Source: Amorphochlora amoebiformis (taxonomy: Eukaryota; Cercozoa; Chlorarachniophyceae). From it: 64,000 nt of DNA. Below are positions 1-64,000 of the stretch, in pieces. A model generated the notes under the pieces. It was given only the letters and a program-made list of their open reading frames with translations, searched no databases and was not told the origin of the DNA. The number at the start of each line of letters is the position of its first letter. Position 1 is the first letter of the stretch. Both the position numbers and the translations under genes were made by a program. The stretch lies in assembly GCA_054601695.1 (NCBI GenBank), contig BAAHQB010000195.1, forward strand, positions 186,001-250,000, written 5' to 3'.

Positions 1-610
1 ATTACGCATAATACATCTATTACGTATAATACATATATTACGTATAATACATATATTACGGTTAATACATATATTACGCATAATACATATATTACGCATA
101 ATACATCTATTACGTATAATACATATATTACGTATAATACATATATTACGCATATTACGTATAATACGCATAATACATATATTACGTATAATACATATAT
201 TACGCATAATACATATATTAAATTTACGCATAATACATCTATTACGTATAATACATATATTACGTATAATACATATATTACGTATATAATACATATATTA
301 CGGTTAATACATCTATTACGTATAATACATATATTACGTATATTACGTATAATACATATATTACGCATAATACATCTATTACGTATAATACATACATTAC
401 GTATAATACATATATTACGGTTAATACATCTATTACGTATAATACATATATTACGTATAATACATCTATTACGTATAATACATATATTACGCATATTACG
501 TATAATACATATATTACGCATAATACATCTATTACGTATAATACATATATTACGTATAATACATATATTACGTATATTACGTATAATACATATATTACGG
601 TTAATACATG
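1..610. repeat. 18-bp AT-rich minisatellite
   Basis: Tandem units close to ATTACGTATAATACATAT, with variants ATTACGCATAATACATCT and ATTACGGTTAATACAT and occasional shorter units, run from the window edge to about 610. The 18-bp period keeps a reading frame open on the minus strand, which would encode a repetitive V-I-Y-V-L-Y peptide. I treat that as an artefact of the period. No coding signal is seen. Confidence 0.93.
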
Positions 611-644
611 TAGTGTTCTTTCGCTGTACAACGACCTGCGCGGA

Positions 645-1480
<836 letters not shown>

Positions 1481-1496
1481 TATATATGAAACGTCT

Positions 1497-1543
<47 letters not shown>

Positions 1544-1916
1544 CTAGTACAAATTATTATGTAATGATGTATTTCCGTCTTATATGTATATATATATATA
1601 TATGTTTTTTTTATTCTATAGACATACATCTGTAGTTATATATAATATATAACAGATTTAAGAACCTGTGATAAATATATATGTATAAACGTATCCATAC
1701 ATATAAACCTAAAGAGATAGATATATTAAACATTACACATGAAGTACTTATTCACTTTAATATGTATGTTTATCAACCGCCACAAACACACACACACAAA
1801 TCCATACACATATACCCACACATATAGTAAACACATACATAAAAAAAAAAAAAATTACATACCCACTCATACCTTCTATCTAAACACAAACACGCTCTCT
1901 CACAAAATTCCGGCAG

Positions 1917-2296
1917 AAATATCGTGGAAAGTGATACGTAGCCCCTATCTCAGTCAAGTAATAGATGCCGCCTGTAACCTCGGCGACGTGGACACAGCGC
2001 TCCGCCTACACAACACAGCAGAACGAGCTGGAAAGTACCCCTCTCAGCACTCCGTATACTCCCTTCTCAATCTACTCTCTCACAAGAAGATGGTATCGCT
2101 AGGGTTAGGGTTAGGGTTAGGGTTAGGGTTAGGGTTAGGGTTGAGTTAGAGTGGGTTAGGGTTAGAGTTAGGGTTAGGGGTTGGGGTTGGTGTTTAGCGG
2201 CTGTATGTGATTTATGTGTGTGTGAGAGGGAGTAGGAATGTATGTAGTTTTTTTAATGTATTTAAGTTTTGTATCTATGCATTTGTAATATATACG

Positions 2297-2354
<58 letters not shown>

Positions 2355-2392
2355 GTATACATATATACACATATATATAATATATACATACA

Positions 2393-2430
<38 letters not shown>

Positions 2431-2459
2431 CATATTATTTTTATGATTGTGTGTATATC

Positions 2460-2511
<52 letters not shown>

Positions 2512-2596
2512 ACAACGCAGACACCAACAAGTAAGTACGTGTTATATGTGTCTGATAAAAATATACAATACATCCATATACCCAAATCTTCTATTC

Positions 2597-2636
<40 letters not shown>

Positions 2637-4530
2637 CAGTGATACATGTCTGATTTTTCCCCGAATATGTCTATATATATAACAGTGAAATGCCCGAATT
2701 TGCCCGAATATGTCGTCTATATACAATATAATATATATAAATATATATATAATATATATATATATATAGATATATATATATATATATATACATACAGACC
2801 ACAGAGGTGATAGACATCATGCAAACAGCTGTCTCGCGCGGCCTTACCGGCCCCCCCTCCGCTTATCGTACCGTCCTAAACCACCTCAAGTCTGAGACGA
2901 AACCCCCGAGTAAGCAGATATGTATTCAACAATAGGAACTATCCCGAGAACCATAACCCTAACCCTAACCCTAACCCTAACCCTCCTAACCCTAATCCTA
3001 ACCCTAACATCGACGAAAGGAACTATCCCGACAACCATAACCCTAACCCTAACCCGAACCCTAACCCTAACCCGAACCCTAGCCTTGACCTCAAAGCCGA
3101 CTTCCTATCTCTCGAAAACAATTTCCCCACCTTCTTATCCTCAACCTAACCCTAACCCTAACCCTAACCCGAGTCAATGGTCCTAGGACTAAGATGTGCT
3201 GAATAATCTGATCCTAACCCTAACCCTAACCCTAACCCTAACCCTAGCCGTAACCCTATCATACTCCAACCCTAATACTACCCACAAGCTACTGAATGCC
3301 CTTCATATTCACTCAAATCATAGCCTAACAGGCATGCAGTACTCACTCAAATCATAGCCTAACACGCATGCAGTACTCACTCAAATCATAGCCTAACCCT
3401 AACCCTAACCCTAACCCTAACCCTAACCCTAACCCTAACCCACTCAAATCATAGCCTAAAGCGCATGCAGTACCCACTCAAATCATAGCCTAACACGCAT
3501 GCAGTACCCACTCAAATCATAGCCTAACCCGCACACAGTTCCCACTCAAATCATAGCCTAACACGCATGCAGTACTCACTCAAATCATATCATAACACGC
3601 ATGCAGTACTCACTCAAATCATAGCCTAACCGCATGCAGTACTCACTCAAATCATAGCCTAACACGCATGCAGTACTCACTCAAATCATAGCCTAACCCT
3701 AACCCTAACCCTAACCCTAACCCTAACCCTAACCCTAACTCTAACCCTAACCCTAACCCACTCAAATCATAGCCTAACACGCATGCAGCACCCACTCAAA
3801 CCATAGCCTAACACGCATACAGTACCCACTCAAATCATAGCCTAACCCTAACCCTAACTAACCCTAACCCTAACCCTAACCCTAACCCACTCAAATCATA
3901 GCCTAACACGCATGCAGCACCCACTCAAACCATAGCCTAACACGCATACAGTACCCACTCAAATCATAGCCTAACCCTAACCCTAACTAACCCTAACCCT
4001 AACCCTAACCCTAACCCTAACCCTAACCCTAACCCTAACCCACTCAAATCATAGCCTAACACGCATGCAGCACCCACTCAAACCATAGCCTAACACGCAT
4101 GCAGTACCCACTCAAATCATAGCCTAACCCTAACCCTAACTAACCCTAACCCTAACCCTAACCCTAACCCTAACCCTAACCCACTCAAATCATAGCCTAA
4201 CACGCATGCAGTACTCACTCAAATCATAGATCATAGCCTAACACTCATGCAGTACCCACTCAAATCATTTCCTAACCCGCATACAGCACAGTCTAAGGTA
4301 ATCTCAACCTTGTGCATGCCCCTAGGAAATGGCCCAGACGACACGGTCGGTATGGTTGCGCAGATACATGAAATGCAGAAGGATGTGGTGATTAATCAGA
4401 TAGAGATCCCTGCGGGTATTTCTAGGAGTGAGATGTTGGATCAGATAGTCCGTTGGGCAAGGCTTGAGGTAGGGTTTGTATGTGTGTGTGTGTGTAATGT
4501 GGTTTTGTGTGTGTGTACACATGTGTATAT

Positions 4531-4574
<44 letters not shown>

Positions 4575-5132
4575 TATATTTATATTCGATGTATATCCAC
4601 ATTATATATGTGTATCTATGTGTATATACATATATATATATATAAACATACACTTTGCATATCTCCGGAGCTCGTATTAATATACGACATATGCAAATAT
4701 GTGCAGAATCTATGTATTCAACATGTATATATCTGATATGTATATATATATATATATATATATAATATATGTATATATATATACGTACATTACATATATT
4801 AGGTGTCGCAAAATCTCTCAGGGGACGTGACAAGTGTTGTGAGGCCTTTGAGTCGTGAAAACGGAGAATACAGAGGGTTTACGTTGGAAATAGGCCAAAC
4901 AAAAGTCGAGTGTGTAATCGATGGTAGGTTGTAAATTGTAACGAGATATATATATATATATTTCTATATATATATATATATATATTTGTTTATTCATTTA
5001 TGTATTTAAGAAAGATTCAGTCGATGTATGAGTATTTGTTTGTTTATGTAATATATATATATAAATATGTATACTATATTCTTCCACGTTAATACACACT
5101 AGTATAATACCAAACACACTTCCCCAGGTGAG

Positions 5133-5163
<31 letters not shown>

Positions 5164-5640
5164 CACCACACACACACACGCCATACATAAACATGAAAAT
5201 ATACATTTACATAAAGACTGTTTACAAATTCATCTTATCTACAGATCGGATCGTTCCGAATGTTGGGAGTATGTCTAACGGACGAAGCGAAACACTGAGG
5301 GACTTGACAGCCACCACTGTTGGGAAATTCTTTGAGATACGTCGCAGACGCTCAGAGGTAAGTCTTGCTGGGTTGATATGTGTTATATGTCTAATGTGTG
5401 TATGCTGTATTATTGAATAAGGGAGTGAGTAACATGGATGATATGGAAGTATTTAGATGTATGTGTGTGTATGTATGTAGTATATATGTGTATATGTATG
5501 TATATATATGTGTATGAATATATATATATATATATGTAGATATACGTACATATATATATATATATATATATTTATATGTATATGTTATATATATATATAT
5601 ATATAATATACATAATTATATACTTATATATATATATACA

Positions 5641-5680
<40 letters not shown>

Positions 5681-5732
5681 GTACATATGTATATGTACAC
5701 AAACACTACACAAACATATGTGTATATTTATA

Positions 5733-5774
<42 letters not shown>

Positions 5775-6018
5775 TATATATATGTGTGTGTATATATATA
5801 CATGCTTTGGTATACGCATATCAATCGTGTATTCATCTATATATATTAACATATACATATATTATATGTATACATAATATATACCACATCCTCATTCGAA
5901 TAATGTGAATTAGACCGTTACCGAGGAGTCTCGAACTCTTCTAAAACGATTCCTGAAATCTTTGTCCCTCGCCATCACAAACTATATCGCGTTCGGAAGT
6001 GTATTCGCAGATCACTAG
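1917..6018 (+). CDS. PPR-like protein, 3' part of gene (spliced)
   Basis: Six phase-compatible exons: 1917-2092, 2798-2909, 4326-4468, 4803-4923, 5245-5357, 5914-6018 (TAG at 6016). The joined frame codes about 256 residues and is open at its 5' end, so earlier exons probably lie left of the window. The first two exons look like degenerate pentatricopeptide helix pairs ([17 protein letters not shown]). PPR proteins usually bind organellar RNA; I infer this only from the helix pattern. The remainder (motifs [19 protein letters not shown], [11 protein letters not shown]) belongs to no family I can name. The intron at 2910-4325 is 1.4 kb of telomere-like and satellite DNA, so the join of exons 2 and 3 rests on phase alone: the left side could stop at an in-frame TAG near 2933 instead. 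The gene is convergent with the fumarate reductase gene. Confidence 0.68.
2100..2192 (+). repeat. interstitial telomere-like array (TTAGGG)n
   Basis: About 12 TTAGGG-type units begin 7 nt after the 5' splice site of the PPR-like exon ending at 2092. The G-rich strand is the sense strand and reads away from the exon. The last units degenerate (GTTAGAGTTAGG, GGGGTTGGGG). Confidence 0.93.
2945..3255 (+). repeat. interstitial telomere-like array (CCCTAA)n with unique inserts
   Basis: CCCTAA runs are interrupted by short non-telomeric inserts. The insert at 3169-3217 is the reverse complement, with roughly 80% identity by eye, of an insert at 41311-41360 inside another telomere-like array. The array lies in the large intron of the PPR-like gene. 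Confidence 0.9.
3296..4290 (+). repeat. 32-34-bp satellite interspersed with (CCCTAA)n
   Basis: A unit close to CACTCAAATCATAGCCTAAC followed by ACGCATGCAGTA(C/T)C repeats about 20 times between 3300 and 4290. Five or more (CCCTAA)n runs are inserted at the same place in the unit, after CATAGCC, where the satellite itself reads CCTAAC. Blocks of satellite plus array are repeated at a higher order (about 3760-3850, 3885-3975 and 4030-4130). This resembles subtelomeric DNA but sits inside an intron, ending close to the 3' splice site at 4325. Confidence 0.9.
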
Positions 6019-6869
6019 GGAAGTATGCGATACCTTAGATCTAGAGATATCTGTAGCTACGTACAATCTTTATTCCCTTGTACATTGAGTATCCGCGCAA
6101 CAAGCTTCTAGGACTTCTAGAAATTGTTATATAATTAATGAATCAATCGTTCCACATTAACTAGAATTAAAAACACTCAGCGAGTACTAGGAGTACTGGA
6201 AGCTTTACAGTGTTTTGTGCTCTCACATTCTAGCTCTAGTAGCTAGTTTCATGGTGGCGACAATAATTGAGATATATCTAGTTTGTAATGATTTACATCT
6301 ACGTAGTACATAGTTGACTAGTCTAGCCTGTTTCGGTGGGCTTGTACGATCATCTACCAAGATTGTATCATGGATGGTGAATTGTAAACCTAGATCTTAT
6401 CTAGCTTATCGCGAGTGCGAAAGTTTCAGAATGACCCTACCGACAAGTTTAGCGTATAGTAACCAGAGTAAGGTACTGGACCGAACGTTCGTCTGATGTA
6501 GATGTAACAGCTACAAAAAACAAATATCATGCACGAAATATACACACAGTATCAGTATCACTCTGATGTATTCTATGTTGAACTGGTGAACAGTAAGCTA
6601 GATAAGGTCGATAGACAGTACAGTATTGGTATGATCATTCTCTACATATCGTACACGAAATCTACACACAGCAGCATCACGCACAGACACTCTGATGTAT
6701 GTTGAACACACTCAATAAGGTTGATAGATAGTAGAATATTGGTGTATGAGACATGCAGTTTCCAAAAACAGGTACAAGTAATAATGTTCTAGCAACCGCT
6801 GAACATGATTTGACTTAGTTTTCTGGCAACCGCTGATCATGATATGACTTAGTTCAAGCCTTGCAGTAT
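6019..6869. other. intergenic region between convergent gene ends
   Basis: About 850 bp of non-repetitive sequence between the stop codons of the PPR-like and fumarate reductase genes. No coding signal is supported: the open frame at 6314-6496 has no family match. It holds an imperfect direct repeat of about 120 bp (near 6532 and 6655, sharing CACGAAAT-TACACACAG and CACTCTGATGTA) and a 34-bp tandem duplication at 6788-6854 (core GCAACCGCTGA-CATGAT). The tetranucleotide CTAG is unusually frequent. Confidence 0.7.
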
Positions 6870-26821
<19,952 letters not shown>

Positions 26822-27078
26822 CCGACCCGTTCCTACCCCAGGGACCCCCTCGGGGAATCCCCCGACACTCCCCACGAATCCCGGGGGTAGAGGTCTGTCG
26901 GTAAATGATTCCATACATATATTGGTACATGCCACGTGGTCAACTTTAATACCCGCGAATCCCGGGGAATCCCAAACAATCCCGGGATTATCCCGCGTAA
27001 TCCTGGGGAATCCCGCGTAATCCCGGGGGTGAGTGTCTACTTCTATGTTGGTGGGGCTAGGGTTGGGGTTAGGTTGGG
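26822..27078. promoter_or_regulatory. ERO1 3' end to FRD 5' end, with AATCCCGGG cluster
   Basis: This 257-bp spacer must hold the FRD promoter. Between about 26862 and 27035 AATCCC or TAATCC-GGG boxes occur eight or more times, several as near-palindromes (AATCCCGGGATTAT). A short TTAGGG run (27056-27080) ends it. The assignment as promoter is by position only. Confidence 0.5.
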
Positions 27079-39624
<12,546 letters not shown>

Positions 39625-40087
39625 CTTCTGCGAGTACGTTGTTTATCCCTTCGAAATGGTGCCTAGTGACGGAAACAAGGCCAGACGTGGTGCCGACGCC
39701 AGCACGCGTCCTAGAGATTCTAGGAGACTCTTGGAGATGGAAAGAGTTTTGCATCCGGCACATGTTGAACACGTGTCATATTCGGATACAAGCCTGCTAC
39801 CTACCGATAGGTCACGTATTACAAAGGGCCTTGTCACGTCGCGTATTTAATGTCCACTCCAGCCCACGGTGCAGGTTCGAGCGCGAAAGCCTCCTAAATG
39901 GAGGGGGATGATGTGGATCCTTTGACTATATACATATGCAAGCCCGTAGCAATGCTTAGGGTTCGATTTCTGCTCGAATTTGGCTCTAATTCTTTTTTTC
40001 GGGCCCGATTTTGTAGGGCGGGTTCAGCGAGGGAACGGAGACATTAGGGTTGGCAACGCTTGTCCTAAGACATGTTTAGAATTCGCG
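39625..40087. promoter_or_regulatory. divergent spacer between ERO1 and SEC14-like genes
   Basis: 463 bp with ordinary base composition and no TA array, bounded by the two start codons. It should contain both promoters and 5' UTRs. Several open frames cross it (for example ATG at 39656), but none has a recognisable family, so I do not call them genes. Confidence 0.5.
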
Positions 40088-50533
<10,446 letters not shown>

Positions 50534-50889
50534 GTTATAATTAGTCGAGAGACTCCTTGAAGTGTTATAAGCGCGGTGCACATGCGGGCAGAGATTTTAA
50601 TTCAGTAATTTTGGTTTTCACTTAAACTAGTTAAAATGTGTAGACCGGGGCGTATATCTAGTACATGTATAATACTGCTAGACTGTGATATAGTTACTAG
50701 AGTAAGTTACAGTACTAGCTTTCAAGTGCGTAGTACATTGTATTTCACGAAGCACATGATGATTAGAATAGTAATCTCGATCAGTATAGAAGTGTAATCA
50801 CGGTGTGACAAAACAAACAGTGAGCATGTGTTACAACTTGAGCTTCAAGCCTAGAAGCTTGTGCGAGCCGGTCAGTGTACTTCTAGCCT
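50534..50889. other. convergent intergenic region, SEC14-like and CBP20
   Basis: 356 bp without TA arrays between two stop codons. No coding or RNA-gene signal. CTAG occurs many times (for example TACTAG, TTCTAGCCTCTAG), as in the other convergent spacer at 6019-6869. No clear AATAAA-type signal on either strand. Confidence 0.6.
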
Positions 50890-51534
50890 CTAGTACCGAT
50901 CGCGATTGCCAGGCTTGTAACTATCCGAATATCTCCCCCTTTTCCTGGATCTATCCCAGTCATAATCGCGATCCCCCCTTCCTCCCCCATGTCTCTTCCT
51001 GCCCTGCTCATACTTCGGAAGTTCATGACGTCTCTGCGGAAAATAAAACCATGACAAAAAAGAGGAAATCACATTCAGTTCGCGGAATTGGACTCCATCT
51101 AGTCCAGTCCCTAATCTAACTCTAGCCCAAACCGAAACCCTACCCCAACGCTAACACAAACCCAAAACCAAACCGATAAAGTAACCCGAAAAATTACCCC
51201 TAACCCGAAAACTAACCCTAACCCGAAACCTGTCCGCCGACATTCCCTCGACCATATTGCCTTCCGTTTTCGAATCCGTGGTCTATCTCTGGATTGGGAG
51301 GAGATGTGTTAGCTTTGGACATACCGCGATGTTGTTAGAGGGTTTGTTGGTGGCCATTTTAAGTCTACCACAGCGAATAACTTGGTCGTCTAACTTTGTT
51401 GATGAGAGACACTCGATGGCTCGAAGACAGTCCTGTTTGTTTGGGGTGTTGGGTTAGATAAATACACACATACACATTTACACGCATATATATATATATA
51501 TATATATGTATTAAAAATATATATGTATTTGTAC

Positions 51535-51572
<38 letters not shown>

Positions 51573-51601
51573 TATTTATATGTATACACATACACACACA
51601 C

Positions 51602-51633
<32 letters not shown>

Positions 51634-52062
51634 CATCCTTCGCAAATAATCAGGTTCCGTATGAATGAGATGTAATTATTATCATCATTACTAAAACTAC
51701 TGTTATCATTATCATCATTGATATTATTATAATTATCATTATCACTATTATTATTACGAGTATTACTATTATTATTGTTATTATTATTATTATATTATTA
51801 TTATATTTGTGAAATTAAATATAACTTTATAGGTGTGAGAAATTTATATATATATATATATATGTATATATATGTATATATATATATATATACATAATAT
51901 ATACATACATATACATATATACATATATATATACACATAATATATATATATATATATATATAATATATTTTTATATATGTATGCATATATGCATATATTT
52001 ACAATTCATATATATGTATATATATATATATACATATATATAAATATATCTATATATATAAT

Positions 52063-52113
<51 letters not shown>

Positions 52114-52780
52114 GCATTCATGTAAATGAAACTGTTTATGTGGATATGTTTACTATACTACATTTATATTTACATAGGTAAAAATCACGTACATACCTTA
52201 CGTTCGAAGAATTCAACGAAACAAAAACCGCACGGTGTCTTCTCAAAGCGATCGATTCCCATTACAATCTGAAATGCGTCGGGTAAGTCAATTACTAACG
52301 GGACGTAGAAACGAATGGCCTGACCCGTTTGACGATGCCACACTTGGAGAAAAGCTCATATAGTTGCTCCTCTGATGTCTAATATGATAAAACAAGACTG
52401 TCTGGAATTTGATATAAGAGCACAAGTGTGAAGGAGATTTGGGTAGTAGAATGCTTGGACTGCATATTCTATCAATATCCCTCAAAATCTCTCCATTTCT
52501 CTATCTCCATCCTCTCCCTTTCTCTCATATCTCCTTTTCTCTCACCTCCCCCTCTATCATTTTGCTCTCCTCTCTCCCCCACAGTGAATCACCGTATACT
52601 TCAGGTTGCCGACGTACAAGGTGGAACTTATCGACTTTAGCCTGTCCATCTCGTCACCATCTCCTTGAAATTTCGTATCCTAGCCCCCAAAAAGAAGACT
52701 AAGTTCAAACAGGCATAAATCTTCCATTCTGCAACCTGATAGACGATCTTCGTCTCCTCCTCGACCCAGAGGTGCGCCAT
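50890..52780 (-). CDS. NCBP2: nuclear cap-binding protein subunit 2 (CBP20)
   Basis: Minus-strand exons, 5' to 3': 52780-52736, 52679-52593, 52378-52325, 52268-52197, 51432-51369, 51288-51230, 51033-50890. Total 525 nt, in phase, 174 aa. CBP20 binds the 7-methylguanosine cap of nuclear RNA as a heterodimer with CBP80 and acts in splicing, export and decay surveillance. One RRM: RNP2 TLYVGNL (35-41), helix [17 protein letters not shown]1 CGFCFVEF (75-82), then LDDQVIR and the cap-clamp tail [16 protein letters not shown], which matches the family closely. Family cap-stacking tyrosines would be in the N-terminal segment (IVYQ) and strand 1 (LYVGN). The C-terminus is a Gly/Arg/Asp/Tyr-rich tail. 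The intron between exons 3 and 4 is only 56 nt. Divergent from TOR. Confidence 0.96.
51120..51229 (-). repeat. degenerate telomere-like array after CBP20 exon 6 donor
   Basis: On the sense strand GGGTTAGGGTTAG appears within 20 nt of the donor at 51229, followed by degenerate TTTCGGGTTA and GGTTTGGG units. G-rich strand reads away from the exon. Confidence 0.75.
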
Positions 52781-52919
52781 TCGACCCGATTACCGGTAAT
52801 TTCCCGCCAACACCCGCCGGTACCCGGTGTTCATTTAGAATCAGAATTAGTCGGCAAAATGGCGGAATCGCCTTGACACTGACCTTTCTAGGCTCTCCCC
52901 CGGGGAACAGTAACGCGCT
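52781..52919. promoter_or_regulatory. bidirectional CBP20/TOR promoter
   Basis: Only 139 bp separate the two start codons. The spacer contains the perfect palindrome ATTACCGGTAAT (52789-52800), overlapping TTTCCCGCCAA (52800-52810), a textbook E2F/DP-type site, and a second GGTACC-centred imperfect palindrome near 52815. Function is inferred from position and motif only. Confidence 0.7.
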
Positions 52920-63954
<11,035 letters not shown>

Positions 63955-64000
63955 GTGGGCCAATGTAACATGTAGCGAAAACAATACAAACATGTAGCGA

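Noticed and set aside
278-631. Minus-strand 117-codon open frame of V/I/Y/L
   Set aside because: It exists only because the minisatellite period is 18 bp; no coding signal or family.
50805-51119. Plus-strand open frame of 104 codons
   Set aside because: It is the shadow of the last CBP20 exon on the minus strand, which fits the family and the splice phases.

Overview
This is a nuclear segment of an intron-rich eukaryote, probably a protist or alga; I cannot name the lineage. Long ORFs are almost all artefacts of (TA)n arrays. When GT-AG exons are read across the arrays with splice phase respected, six genes appear. Four are complete and each sums to an exact multiple of three. The reconstructions are mine, from splice signals, phase and family similarity; no transcript was available.

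Layout. (1) 1-1916: 18-bp minisatellite, compound repeats and AT arrays. (2) About 1917-6018, plus strand: 3' part of a PPR-like gene ending in a domain I do not recognise. (3) 6870-26821, minus: complete 26-exon gene for a soluble fumarate reductase flavoprotein with a C-terminal cytochrome b5 domain (563 aa). (4) 27079-39624, minus: complete 19-exon ERO1-like thiol oxidase (553 aa). (5) 40088-50533, plus: complete SEC14/CRAL-TRIO lipid-transfer protein (323 aa, 13 exons). (6) 50890-52780, minus: nuclear cap-binding protein CBP20/NCBP2 (174 aa, 7 exons). (7) 52920 to the window edge, plus: TOR kinase, N-terminal 1583 aa in 24 exons (HEAT repeats and the start of FAT); FRB, kinase and FATC domains lie outside. 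CBP20 and TOR diverge from a 139-bp shared promoter; ERO1 and SEC14 also diverge. The genes do not form one pathway: redox/ER folding (FRD, ERO1), lipid traffic (SEC14), mRNA capping and growth control (CBP20, TOR).

Two features stand out. First, 'exon echoes': many exons have a terminal 20-60 nt plus the adjoining splice site copied one to seven times into the neighbouring AT-rich intron, sometimes inverted. Nearly all copies carry only one of the two splice sites. Second, interstitial telomere-like arrays (TTAGGG/CCCTAA) sit against exon borders with one polarity: in all seven abutting cases TTAGGG reads 5'->3' away from the exon.

No rRNA, tRNA, CRISPR array or recognisable transposase was seen.
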